24,602 bases of DNA, taken from DAOUVR01 sp034430535 (GTDB lineage: Bacteria; Chloroflexota; Dehalococcoidia; E44-bin15). The notes under the pieces are model-generated. The model was given only the letters and a program-made list of their open reading frames with translations. It had not been told where the DNA came from and ran no database searches. The stretch covers positions 1 through 24,602 of the forward strand of contig CAYUCL010000029.1 in NCBI GenBank assembly GCA_964443325.1, written 5' to 3'. Made by a program: the position numbers and the translations under genes. Below, in pieces: positions 1 to 8,022 of the stretch; the stretch's first letter is position 1; each line of letters starts with the position of its first letter.

Positions 1-115
1 GAATGTGTAGCATGAGTTGGTGCCCCTGTTACGGCAGTCAGTGTATAGTCGTCTGACAGGATACGCAGCGGGGAAAGGGGAGGAAGAGGAGAGCTATACA
101 ACATTGAGTTAAAGA

Positions 116-143
116 GAAGGGGGGGCCATTAGGACCCCCCTTC
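116..143 (-). terminator. G/C-rich hairpin, probable terminator of the small membrane gene
   Basis: Arms GAAGGGGGG (116-124) and CCCCCCTTC (135-143) form a perfect 9-bp stem with a 10-nt loop. On the minus strand it lies 43 bases past the stop of the gene at 187-402 and is followed by a pyrimidine-rich TCTCTTT tract, which fits an imperfect intrinsic terminator. On the plus strand no T-run follows. Upstream, bases 1-115 show nothing I can call. Confidence 0.45.
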
Positions 144-186
144 AGACCACCCTTTTGCCGCTGGTCGTTTCAGTCAATTGCTGTTC

Positions 187-402
187 CTATTTCGCAGCCG
201 TGCCCACGATGGCCGTGTCTTGAACGATCGCCTCCGCCTCTCCCATTACCTGAGCCAGTGCCTCAGCCTGCCTCTTTTGCCGTGCGTGTGTTACCCGCAT
301 GACCCGATACAGACCACCAACGTTCAGGTACCACAAGAAAGCCACCGGGAAGAGGATGATGGGTATTGCTACCACCAGCGCTACGATTACCTGCCATTCC
401 AT
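187..402 (-). CDS. small single-span membrane protein, function unknown
   Basis: A 71-aa protein. The start at 402 is chosen because a strong AAAGGAGG Shine-Dalgarno site sits just upstream; an in-frame ATG at 492 would put this ribosome site inside the gene. Residues about 4-28 form one hydrophobic helix, followed by an Arg/Lys-rich amphipathic segment and an Ala/Glu-rich tail, so the likely topology is a membrane anchor with a cytoplasmic charged helix. I do not recognise the family. It stands alone, with a hairpin downstream at 116-143 and no neighbour on its strand. Confidence 0.6.
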   Translation of the reverse strand: MEWQVIVALVVAIPIILFPVAFLWYLNVGGLYRVMRVTHARQKRQAEALAQVMGEAEAIVQDTAIVGTAAK

Positions 403-798
403 TTCATTTCCTCCTTTCGAGCCCCTGCCTTGCCCCTTTGGGCTAAGGCAACCATTTCGGTTATTCAAGGTAAGAGGTGGGACTAGACCCAAGAACCTTT
501 TTTGGTGTGCTTACCGTCTCTCTTACCTCCACCATCACATTACCACACTGCTGGCAGAACTGACTTCCGCCGTAATGCCTGTTTCTGGTCGCCGAAAAGA
601 CCTGAGAAGCTGACAGAATCGCAGGTCATTATGCCTGGATGTAACGATGCTGAACTAAGCGAATAGGCTTAGTCGAGTCACCATCCGTGCTCCCGTCCAG
701 AGAACAAGTCCCATGCAACTGGATAGCCGACCTGAGGGGTCAGTTTCCTGCTCAAACCGATATTATGTTCTAAAAAGAATGGAAAGAAGATGATTTTG
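403..798. other. intergenic stretch without a convincing gene
   Basis: About 400 bases lie between the small membrane gene and the response-regulator promoter. The minus strand at 461-620 reads through a CQQC zinc-ribbon-like motif but offers no ATG, GTG or TTG start upstream of that motif, so it is not called. No RNA gene, repeat or hairpin stands out. Confidence 0.5.
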
Positions 799-827
799 TT
801 GCCACCCCAGTCCTAATGCTGTACAAT
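799..827 (+). promoter_or_regulatory. probable sigma-70 promoter of the two-component operon
   Basis: TTGCCA (799-804), a 17-bp spacer and TACAAT (822-827) make a good housekeeping promoter. Transcription would begin near 834, giving a leader of about 35 nt before the response regulator. Confidence 0.5.
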
Positions 828-866
828 CGACTTGAGAAATCAGCAACGTAGACTTGTGCCAGAGAG

Positions 867-1568
867 GTGGCGTTGAAGACGTCAAAGAAGAAGATAGGCA
901 TAGTGATCGCAGATGACCATCCGCTATTGCGAGAGGCAATCCGAAATGCCTTTGAACAGCACGAAGACATGGAGGTGCTGGGCGAGGCTGGTGATGGCGA
1001 GGAAGCGGTCAAGTTAAGCTCAGAGTTGAAGCCAGACATAGTAATAATGGACATTGTGATGCCAAATCTTAGTGGTATCGAGGCAACAAGGGAGATCAGG
1101 AAGGTAAGCCCCACTACCGCCGTCCTGATCTTAACAGCCTATGACGATGATCGTTATGTAATCGGCCTGCTAGAGGCAGGAGCGGCTGGTTACTTGCTAA
1201 AGAGTGCTCGTGGCCAGGACCTAGTAGGGGCTGTCCGCACGGTACGCGCCGGTGAATCAGTGCTCCATCCTGCTATAATCGCTAAAATCCTAAAACACCG
1301 TGTGCAGACCCAGGCTCAGATCGGTGAACGCAAGGCAGGAGAACAACTCAGCGACAGGGAGACAGAGATCTTAAATCTAGCAGCTAAGGGCATGAGTAAC
1401 AAGGATATAGCTGGTGAACTCTTCCTTAGTGTCCGCACCGTAAAAGCTCACCTGTCAAATATCTTTAATAAAATAGGTGTAGCCTCGCGTACCGAGGCCA
1501 TAGTCAAAGGGGTAAGAGAAGGCTGGCTCACGTTGGAGGACATATCTGACAAGGAGAGTAACGACTAG
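867..1568 (+). CDS. NarL/LuxR-family response regulator
   Basis: DNA-binding response regulator of 233 aa. The receiver domain spans about residues 10-125, with acidic pocket D16/D17, phospho-acceptor D62 in the MDIVMPN context, and the conserved Thr and Lys further on (LILTAY, GYLLKSA). A LuxR-type helix-turn-helix follows at about 165-225 (LSDRETEILNLAAKG, then SVRTVKAHL). It should be phosphorylated by the kinase encoded 49 bases downstream and act as a transcription factor; its targets are not visible. The GTG at 867 overlaps the best ribosome site (AGAGAGG, 861-867), so a TTG two codons later at 873, with 5-nt spacing, may be the real start. This does not affect the domains. Confidence 0.92.
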   Translation: MALKTSKKKIGIVIADDHPLLREAIRNAFEQHEDMEVLGEAGDGEEAVKLSSELKPDIVIMDIVMPNLSGIEATREIRKVSPTTAVLILTAYDDDRYVIGLLEAGAAGYLLKSARGQDLVGAVRTVRAGESVLHPAIIAKILKHRVQTQAQIGERKAGEQLSDRETEILNLAAKGMSNKDIAGELFLSVRTVKAHLSNIFNKIGVASRTEAIVKGVREGWLTLEDISDKESND

Positions 1569-1617
1569 ATCGCTAGCTTCTCCCGTACCAGCTTGAAAAT
1601 AGCCGGTGGGAGATTCA

Positions 1618-3084
1618 ATGAGAGTTTCATTTTTGGCCGCAAAACTCAAATCCATAGTGCGCAGCCCCCATCTCTGGATCATACTGGCACTGTTTATAGT
1701 TACCACCATTAGTCATTATCATGAGCTATTGCAAAACGTGCCCATCATCGACCAGATAGCAACCAGCGTTTTTTTCGGCGCAGAGCGGCATACAGAGGAC
1801 CGTCTCATTTATATTCTTATAATAGCCTACGCTGGCGGGGTATTCGGGATAAAGGTTGGAGGGGCTTGTCTATTAGCCAGTTTTCTGGTCATGCTGTCGC
1901 GTGCCATCTTCATATCACCAAGTCTAGCAGTCGCCCTTCTCGAGACCTTACTTGCCGCCTTCATTGGAGTGCTTCTGCTGACGCTAATTCGAGCATCTCG
2001 CAGGATAAGAGAAAGGCAGGGTGGACTAGAGATAGCAATGGCAACCCTAAGCGTATCAGAGGAGAAATATCATGAGCTATTCCAAAATGCCAGCGACGCC
2101 ATCTGGACTCACGACCTCGATGGCAGAATGACTGTTGCCAACAAGGCTTGTGAGAAAATGACTGGCTACACCGTAGATGAGCTGTTAGGCAGAGAAGTCA
2201 CCGAGTTCCTCTCCGAGGACGCCCTTGCCTTGGCAAGAAATGTCAAAAGGAGGCTATTAAAAGGCGAGCCTGTGGATGAGCGCTACGAACAGCGAATATT
2301 CAGAAGGGATGGGACAGAGGCTATTATGGAACTGGCAACACGTTTAATCACCCAAAATGGTCAGCCTGTAGCTTTCCACAATATCGCCAGAGACGTCACC
2401 GAGGAGAGGAAAATGCGGGATAGCATGCGTTTCTACCTGCAGAAAGTCCTCGTGGCTCAGGAGGAAGAGCGCAAACGTATCGCTCGCGACCTGCATGATG
2501 ATACCAGCCAATCCCTATTACTACTGACACACCGGTTGGACGCAATAGCTTCCGATCCCAAGAATAAGCTATCTAAGCCGGTGCAGGAGAAGCTGAATGA
2601 GCTACACAGTCTGGCTGTGGAAACCCTAGACAGCTTACGACGCTATGCTCAGGAGCTGAGGCCGGCCATCCTGGATGATATGGGGTTAATAGCATCGCTG
2701 GAATGGATAGCCGACAACTTAATTGCAGAGAATGGTATCAATGTTGATGTTCAAGTAGATATGCGAGAGCACGCCTTGCCACACGAGGCTCAGTTAACAT
2801 TATTCCGTATTGCCCAAGAGGCCCTGGTCAACATTAAGAGACATGCTCAGGCATCAGAGGTAGTGATCAGATTAGAGGCAGCGGCGGGGAAACTAACGAT
2901 GGTTATTACTGATAATGGCAAGGGCTTTAAAGTCCCAATGCCATTAAGTCAACTCGGCAGCACTAAGAAGTTAGGTCTCCTCGGGATGCAAGAGCGAGCC
3001 CAATTACTTAGTGGCTCCCTGAATATCCAATCGGAGTTGGGCAAGGGAACAGCCATAACCGTAGAAATACCACTTGAACGCTAA
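1618..3084 (+). CDS. PAS-domain sensor histidine kinase (HisKA_3 type)
   Basis: Membrane sensor kinase of 488 aa. The N-terminus carries about four hydrophobic segments (residues ~17-32, 63-77, 80-97, 103-125) resembling a small membrane sensor module. A PAS domain follows at about 150-265, then the HisKA_3 dimerisation helix with phospho-acceptor H293 in RDLHDDTSQ, and a HATPase_c domain from about 385 with an N-box (QEALVNIKRHA), DNGKGF and GLLGMQER boxes. HisKA_3 kinases pair with NarL-type regulators, which matches the gene just upstream. The ATG at 1618 is preferred over an in-frame GTG at 1606 because GGTGGGAG sits 6-8 bases before it. The signal sensed is unknown; a PAS fold could bind haem, flavin or a small ligand, but no diagnostic residue is seen. 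Confidence 0.9.
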   Translation: MRVSFLAAKLKSIVRSPHLWIILALFIVTTISHYHELLQNVPIIDQIATSVFFGAERHTEDRLIYILIIAYAGGVFGIKVGGACLLASFLVMLSRAIFISPSLAVALLETLLAAFIGVLLLTLIRASRRIRERQGGLEIAMATLSVSEEKYHELFQNASDAIWTHDLDGRMTVANKACEKMTGYTVDELLGREVTEFLSEDALALARNVKRRLLKGEPVDERYEQRIFRRDGTEAIMELATRLITQNGQPVAFHNIARDVTEERKMRDSMRFYLQKVLVAQEEERKRIARDLHDDTSQSLLLLTHRLDAIASDPKNKLSKPVQEKLNELHSLAVETLDSLRRYAQELRPAILDDMGLIASLEWIADNLIAENGINVDVQVDMREHALPHEAQLTLFRIAQEALVNIKRHAQASEVVIRLEAAAGKLTMVITDNGKGFKVPMPLSQLGSTKKLGLLGMQERAQLLSGSLNIQSELGKGTAITVEIPLER

Positions 3085-3262
3085 TATCGTAAATATCTTC
3101 TCCTGGAGGAGACAACTTAATTTATAGTTTGTGACATATGTCCATGTTTAGCTGGAACGTTTGAATAGTTCTCGATTCGCCACAGCGATAGGGAACCAGC
3201 CTTTATTGAACGTAGCTTGGTAGGACTGGATTGACAAATTAGCTCCAAAATATGACTATAGT

Positions 3263-3371
3263 AAAGGAGGATTATATTATCGGAGTATTGGAAATTAGTA
3301 CAGAATGGTTTGCCGCAACTGTATGGAACAAGAAATTCTTAACTGGGAGTAGGTGCAAATGGGTATTATGA
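3263..3371 (+). other. strong ribosome site with possible ATT-initiated 31-aa leader ORF
   Basis: AAAGGAGG (3263-3270) is among the best ribosome sites in the window, yet no ATG, GTG or TTG follows at a usable distance. An ATT at 3276, with 5-nt spacing, opens 31 codons that end in TGA at 3371, overlapping the carboxyltransferase start at 3359. It may be a translationally coupled leader peptide or the scar of a lost gene. TTGACA at 3231 could be part of a promoter, but no good -10 lies at the right distance. Between 3085 and 3230 I see only a short weak hairpin at 3099-3112. Confidence 0.25.
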
Positions 3372-5089
3372 TAACCGACACCACACTGCGAGACGCGCAT
3401 CAGTCACTAATGGCTACCAGAATGCGTACCAGGGACATGCTTGCCATAGCTGAAAAGCTTGATAAGGTGGGCTTTTTCTCGCTGGAGGTATGGGGAGGGG
3501 CTACATTTGATAGCTGCATTAGGTTCCTGAATGAGGATCCGTGGGAGCGGCTACGAGCCTTGCGCGAGAAGGCGCCAAACACACGCCTGCAAATGCTGCT
3601 TAGGGGACAGAACCTTGTGGGTTACCGTCACTATGCCGACGATGTAGTGCGTGAGTTCATCCGCCTCGCGGTGAAGAATGGGGTGGGTGTATTCCGCATA
3701 TTTGATGCTCTCAACGATATCAGGAACATGGAACTGGCTATCAAGACTACGAAGGAGTATGGAGGTCACGTCCAGGGTGCCATCTGCTACACCACTAGCC
3801 CGGTACACACTACTGAACGCTTTGCCCAAATGGCGAAGGAACTGGAACAGCTTGGATGTGATTCCATCTGCATCAAGGATATGGCCGGACTGATCAGCCC
3901 GCCGGTTACCACCGAGTTGGTGAAAGCTATAAAGGAAAGGGTTAGCATCCCAGTTGACCTTCACTCCCACTGCACCAGTGGAATGGCACCTGTAAGTTAC
4001 TACGCCGCGGTTCTGGCCGGCGCTAATATCCTTGATTGCGCTTCCTCGGCTTTTTCCTGGGGCACGTCGCAGCCGCCAACCGAAAGCATGGTGGCTGCCC
4101 TTATGAACACTCCATATGATACTGGACTGGACCTGGAATTGCTTAATGAAATAAGCGAGGATTTTGTTGATTTGAGTAAAAAATACCGTGGTTTAGTTGC
4201 AGCAGAGGTAACCCATCCCAGTGTCGCCGTGCTCCTTCATCAAATACCTGGGGGAATGATCTCCAACCTGGTGAGTCAACTCAGGCAACAAAATGCCTTG
4301 GATAGGCTCAATGAGGTGCTGGAGGAGGTCCCACGGGTGCGGGCTGACCTCGGTTATCCGCCACTGGTAACTCCGACAAGCCAAGTGGTGGGAACGCAGG
4401 CGGTGTTCAACGTCTTGGCTGGCGAACGCTACAAACAGGTGACGCAAGAAACCAAGAACCTCATGCTCGGCTACTACGGCCGACCGCCGGGGCAAATCAA
4501 CGAGGAGGTGAGAAAGGCCATAATTGACGAGGAGAATCCCATTGACGTGCGCCCCGCCGATCTCATTGAGCCGGAGTTGGAGAAACTACGAGAGGAAGCA
4601 AACAAGCTGGGCATTATCCAAAAGGAAGAGGATGTGATTACCTATGCCCTCTATCCTCAAGTAGCCACCAAGTTCCTGCGAGGTGAGGCTACTGAAGAAG
4701 TCATTCGCTCTCCTCTTGAAGCGGCCGTTGCAAGCTTGCCCGTGTCTAGTCTACCTTCAGACCTCAACGTTAATGTAGGCGGCCAGTTGTACAATATCAA
4801 GATAACGCCAGTGAAGGAGAAGCCTGCCGAAGCTAAGAAGGCGAGGACGTTCCGAAGGCCGCCGGAAGGCGCCATACTTGCCCCTATGGCTGGAACGATG
4901 ATGTCCATCAAAGTGAAGGTCGGCGACCGGGTGAAGAAAGGTGACATAGTGGCCACCATCGAAGCGATGAAGATGCAGAACGAGGTCCGCTCACCACACA
5001 ATGGACTGGTGAAGGAAATACTTGTGGGTGAGGGAGAGGCGGTCAATTCGAAGGACGTGATAATACTGGTGGAGGCAGACAATGAATAA
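3359..5089 (+). CDS. pycB: pyruvate carboxylase subunit B / oxaloacetate decarboxylase alpha-like, with biotin carrier domain
   Basis: Carboxyltransferase plus biotin carrier protein of 576 aa, the usual length for the split pyruvate carboxylase B subunit and for oxaloacetate decarboxylase alpha. The TIM-barrel HMGL-like domain opens with DTTLRDAHQS (metal-binding Asp), has RGQNLVGYRHYADD, the active-site Lys (K173 in CIKDMAG) and the metal ligands LHSHC (about 201-205). The conserved carboxylase domain follows (to about 450), then a Pro/Ala linker and a biotinyl domain with the biotinylation Lys K538 in EAMKM. ATG 3359 has GGGAG nine bases upstream; GTG 3353 is an alternative. The 8-base overlap with the biotin carboxylase gene argues for an ATP-dependent carboxylase forming oxaloacetate from pyruvate, though no sodium-pump subunits are present to test the decarboxylase alternative. 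Confidence 0.9.
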   Translation: MGIMITDTTLRDAHQSLMATRMRTRDMLAIAEKLDKVGFFSLEVWGGATFDSCIRFLNEDPWERLRALREKAPNTRLQMLLRGQNLVGYRHYADDVVREFIRLAVKNGVGVFRIFDALNDIRNMELAIKTTKEYGGHVQGAICYTTSPVHTTERFAQMAKELEQLGCDSICIKDMAGLISPPVTTELVKAIKERVSIPVDLHSHCTSGMAPVSYYAAVLAGANILDCASSAFSWGTSQPPTESMVAALMNTPYDTGLDLELLNEISEDFVDLSKKYRGLVAAEVTHPSVAVLLHQIPGGMISNLVSQLRQQNALDRLNEVLEEVPRVRADLGYPPLVTPTSQVVGTQAVFNVLAGERYKQVTQETKNLMLGYYGRPPGQINEEVRKAIIDEENPIDVRPADLIEPELEKLREEANKLGIIQKEEDVITYALYPQVATKFLRGEATEEVIRSPLEAAVASLPVSSLPSDLNVNVGGQLYNIKITPVKEKPAEAKKARTFRRPPEGAILAPMAGTMMSIKVKVGDRVKKGDIVATIEAMKMQNEVRSPHNGLVKEILVGEGEAVNSKDVIILVEADNE

Positions 5090-6494
5090 GGTTCTAGTGG
5101 CGAATCGCGGTGAGATAGCCATACGCGCTATGCGCGCCTGCAGGGAATTGGGAATCAAGTCCGTTGCCGTATATTCTGAGGCGGACGAAGGAGCACTGTT
5201 TGCCAGGTACGCCAACGAAGCGTATTGTATCGGTCCTGGCCCGGCAAGCGAAAGCTATCTCAGCATACCCAGGATCATTGAAACAGCTAAAAAAAGCGGT
5301 GCCGATGCCATTTACCCTGGTTATGGGTTTCTTGCTGAAAACGCCCATTTTGCCCAGGCTTGCGAAAGGGAGGGCATAAAGCTCATTGGACCCTCAAGTG
5401 GAGTCCTCGAACTACTGGGTAATAGGGTGGCCGCACGACGCGAGATGGGCGAAGCCGGTGTGCCTGTGGTGGCCGGTAGTGATGATTGCGTATCATCCCT
5501 TGAGCAGGCAAAAGATGTTGCCCGCGAGATTGGCTATCCTGTAGTGCTCAAACCATGTTTCGGAAGGGGAGGAATAGGCACCACGCTCGCCGCCGAAGAA
5601 AAGGACCTGCAGAACACACTGGAATCTTCACGGGCGATTGCCAATACTGCCTTTGGTTCCACCGAAGTCTATGTTGAAAAGCACCTGCCACATCCACGTC
5701 ACATGGAGTTTCAGCTATTGGCAGATGCACAGGGCAACGTGGTCTTTTTGGGAGAGCGGGAGTGCTCTATCCAACGAAGATATGAGAAGGTGATCGAGGA
5801 GGCTCCGTCGCCGACGCTAACGACTAAGCTTCGAAGCGAGATGGCAGGGACAGCGATGAACGTCGCCAGACGCGACGGCTATGAAGGAGCAGGAACCGTA
5901 GAGTTCGTTTTTTCTAATGGAGAGTTCTACTTCTTCGAAGCAAACAACCGGATCACAGTGGCACACGCGCTTACGGAGGTACTAACCGGGATCGACATCG
6001 TGAAAGAACAGATACAAATAGCCTCAGGGCTGCCTCTAAGCACCGGACAGGAAGATATTCGGACGAACGGCTGCGCCATAGAATGTCGCATCAACGCGGA
6101 GGACCCGTTGAACAACTTCAGTCCCTCGCCGGGAGAGCTCAAGGGCTATCGCTCCCCAGGGGGTATTGGCGTTCGGGTGGATAGCGGCGTGCATACGCAC
6201 TACCGTATATCACCCCTCTACGACCCGATGATATCCAAGCTCATCGTATGGGGGAGAACCCGGGAGGAGGCTATTATCAGAATGCGACGCGCACTTTATG
6301 AGTACATCATCGTTGGCGTTAAGACCAACATCCCCTTCCATAAGGCGGTAATGGAGAACCCGCTCTTTATGCAACGCCTCATGGCTACCCAGTTCATTGA
6401 CCAGGAACCCGAGTTGCTATTGGACGATATGAAACGCATTATAGAGCGCGACAAGCCGCTCGAGGAGAAGCTGTCAGGCACATTTGAAGAGTAA
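5082..6494 (+). CDS. biotin carboxylase-like subunit with substituted active site
   Basis: Biotin carboxylase fold of 470 aa, starting inside the end of the previous gene (ATGAATAA overlap), so the two are translationally coupled. The N-terminal MNKVLVANRGEIAIR, the ATP-grasp domain and the C-terminal domain are all present and full length. Family comparison from memory with E. coli AccC shows unusual changes. The bicarbonate/catalytic motif EMNTRIQVEH reads EANNRITVAH (286-295), so Gln294 becomes Thr and the general base Glu296 becomes Ala. The Gly-rich ATP loop reads PCFGRGGIG. Lys116 is Arg115, and His236/Gln237 are Tyr234/Glu235. Lys159, Lys238, His209, Glu288 and Arg292 equivalents are kept. 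It is named by fold and partner (PycA/AccC-like); catalysis as a normal biotin carboxylase is uncertain. There is no frameshift or stop, so it is under coding constraint. Confidence 0.85.
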   Translation: MNKVLVANRGEIAIRAMRACRELGIKSVAVYSEADEGALFARYANEAYCIGPGPASESYLSIPRIIETAKKSGADAIYPGYGFLAENAHFAQACEREGIKLIGPSSGVLELLGNRVAARREMGEAGVPVVAGSDDCVSSLEQAKDVAREIGYPVVLKPCFGRGGIGTTLAAEEKDLQNTLESSRAIANTAFGSTEVYVEKHLPHPRHMEFQLLADAQGNVVFLGERECSIQRRYEKVIEEAPSPTLTTKLRSEMAGTAMNVARRDGYEGAGTVEFVFSNGEFYFFEANNRITVAHALTEVLTGIDIVKEQIQIASGLPLSTGQEDIRTNGCAIECRINAEDPLNNFSPSPGELKGYRSPGGIGVRVDSGVHTHYRISPLYDPMISKLIVWGRTREEAIIRMRRALYEYIIVGVKTNIPFHKAVMENPLFMQRLMATQFIDQEPELLLDDMKRIIERDKPLEEKLSGTFEE

Positions 6495-6680
6495 AGGAGA
6501 AAGAGGGCTGTTTCCACTGAAACTAATGTAGAAAGCCAGATGTGCCATCGCAGGTAACCAGAGCAATAGCACCTTAGAATAAAACTGTCCTTACTTAGTA
6601 AATACGGGCACCGCGAAGACTTCTGCAATGAAATCAAGGGCTGTGATTACGACTTTGTCCACTGCCCGGTGTTTGGGCGA

Positions 6681-6721
6681 ATGAGATTCTAGTAGCTAAT
6701 CGCCAATGTAGTAGCTATTAG
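6681..6721 (+). pseudogene. remnant of the 5' end of a second biotin carboxylase gene
   Basis: Codons at 6686-6703 read Ile-Leu-Val-Ala-Asn-Arg, the most invariant N-terminal motif of biotin carboxylases (ILVANRGEIAIR). ATG occurs at 6681, two bases out of phase, and AGTAGCTATTAG at 6710-6721 resembles codons for the following EIAIR after small indels. The codons differ synonymously from those of the intact gene at 5082, so this is not a recent copy of it. Only about 40 bases remain, next to the end of the convergent gene. The rest of 6495-6732 shows nothing callable. Confidence 0.35.
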
Positions 6722-6732
6722 TAACTATTGTT

Positions 6733-7539
6733 TCATTCAACTGGGGTTTCGTCAGGCCAGATATTATCATCGAACGCCCCGCCTTCTCCTAAGTCAAAGA
6801 TAAGCGACCTGTTCACATCCTCTAGGCTTTTGACGAGGGCCTCTTGGTTTGCAGACCTGACATTGAGGAACCTCTTTGAGATTTGCTGCACTTCGGACTT
6901 GAGGTACGAGGATTCATCAATAAGCGGCTTGAGGATGAGCCGGTTTCCTCCGAAGAGGATTTGTTCCGGTCGATAGCCCCTGAATCTCTCCTCGATGCGA
7001 TTGGCCACTCTCCTCAGGAAATCCTTCTTCTGCTCCTCAGTCCTTCGGGCAAATCTCTTCTCGCTTCTGCCACCTTTCCGATGTCGCTTGTGGATGTATC
7101 CAGTCCCCGTCTTGGATTCAACAAGCTTGTCCCCCTTGAAAACCCCCAAGGCATACGAACCCCAGGTCACCAGCACCAGCCCGAGGAGACGCTCTTTCTC
7201 CAGAAGCCGACATAGCAGTGAGGTCTCTGGTCTGCCGTGGAAGACCCTATCTTCAGGGATGACAAAAGGAGGGATGACAATGAGCTTATTCCCACTTTCG
7301 CTCCAGAATACCACTGCTCCAGTTCCGTAACTCTGGGCTTCCTGGAGAACCGCCGGCGCACTGAGCGCCGTCCTTATCTCTCCCGCGAAGGGACTGAGTT
7401 CGACTTCCAGATCAGTAACGTAGCGGGGAAAAGAGAAAGGTCTTGTATAAATGGTGATGTAGTCTCCAGGGCTGCCCTCAAGCTCAACAAGAAAATCGAG
7501 CAATTTCTTCTTTGTGAGAGTCTTGGGCGTTAGTTGCAT
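6733..7539 (-). CDS. Vms1/ANKZF1-like peptidyl-tRNA hydrolase family protein (VLRF1, eRF1-domain fold)
   Basis: Soluble protein of 268 aa. The middle (about 118-185) has the signature of the Vms1-like release factor family: a TWGSYALGVF strand pair, a GTGYIHKRH turn, then KGGRSEKRFARR (155-166) before a basic helix. Eukaryotic Vms1 and relatives cut peptidyl-tRNA on stalled large ribosomal subunits; prokaryotic members are thought to do a related ribosome rescue step. In the members I recall, a Gln in this loop is catalytic, whereas here the position after GGRS is Glu160 (codon GAG), so hydrolase activity is not assured. The gene follows the cyclophilin-like gene by about 100 bases on the same strand; the two are probably cotranscribed. 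The start at 7539 is preceded by AAGG 7 bases upstream. Confidence 0.65.
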   Translation of the reverse strand: MQLTPKTLTKKKLLDFLVELEGSPGDYITIYTRPFSFPRYVTDLEVELSPFAGEIRTALSAPAVLQEAQSYGTGAVVFWSESGNKLIVIPPFVIPEDRVFHGRPETSLLCRLLEKERLLGLVLVTWGSYALGVFKGDKLVESKTGTGYIHKRHRKGGRSEKRFARRTEEQKKDFLRRVANRIEERFRGYRPEQILFGGNRLILKPLIDESSYLKSEVQQISKRFLNVRSANQEALVKSLEDVNRSLIFDLGEGGAFDDNIWPDETPVE

Positions 7540-7546
7540 CGTCAGC

Positions 7547-7562
7547 CTTAGGATCTCCTAAG
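7547..7562. repeat. 16-bp near-perfect inverted repeat before the Vms1-like gene
   Basis: CTTAGGA (7547-7553), two bases, then TCCTAAG (7556-7562) form a perfect 7-bp inverted repeat directly upstream of the Vms1-like start. In the minus-strand mRNA it includes AGGAGA, so a small hairpin could mask part of the ribosome site; as DNA it could equally be an operator. The rest of 7563-7638 is featureless. Confidence 0.35.
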
Positions 7563-7638
7563 TAGCTTAAAGCCATAGTATGGCATCAGCAGCCTGGCAG
7601 CGCTGCTCGTAAAGAACCGGACGCAGCTTCTCAACCAG

Positions 7639-8022
7639 TTAGCCACCGCTTTCCCTCTGGATGACGATCTCTGCTCCCGATGCTACGCGCCTGAGCTGAA
7701 TTGCGTCGTCGATGACCTTGCCAAAAACGTTAACGGCGCTGGCAGGGCGAATCTCCTCCCCACGGCTCATGGGTGTTGCGCCGAAAAAGATGCAAAAAGC
7801 ACTGCCCTTCGGCCAATATCCCAAATCACCGATGTTTACCACTTCTTGCCCCTCCTCCAGCTCCAGGCTGACTGGAATGGGAAAGTATATCCCCTCTCCC
7901 CAAAGACTCACCTCACCCTTAATGGGCAGAGCCTCCCAGATTGCTTCAGCAGTCCTGGTATTATTCAATTCGGCGATAACATGAATACCACTTGCCGCGA
8001 TTCGAATTCTTCTAATAACCAT
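7639..8022 (-). CDS. cyclophilin-like fold protein (TM1367/DUF369 type)
   Basis: A 127-aa beta-rich protein resembling the small bacterial and archaeal cyclophilin-like family. Visible marks are an early AELNNTRTAEAIWEALPI segment, WGEGIYFPIP, the conserved GDLGYWPKGSAFCIFFG stretch and a final VFGKVIDD. The fold resembles cyclophilin but isomerase activity is not established for the family. It heads a two-gene minus-strand unit with the Vms1-like gene. A -10 box TATAAT for this strand lies at 8105-8110. The ATG at 8022 has a modest GGA about 8 bases upstream. Confidence 0.75.
   Translation of the reverse strand: MVIRRIRIAASGIHVIAELNNTRTAEAIWEALPIKGEVSLWGEGIYFPIPVSLELEEGQEVVNIGDLGYWPKGSAFCIFFGATPMSRGEEIRPASAVNVFGKVIDDAIQLRRVASGAEIVIQRESGG

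Noticed and set aside
461..620. Minus-strand frame with a CQQC zinc-ribbon-like motif
   Set aside because: No ATG, GTG or TTG start upstream of the motif in frame, and an adjacent-frame ATG at about 629 runs to a stop without the motif; not enough to call a gene or a pseudogene.
3099..3112. Terminator after the histidine kinase gene
   Set aside because: TCTCC/GGAGA gives only a 5-bp stem with no T-run.
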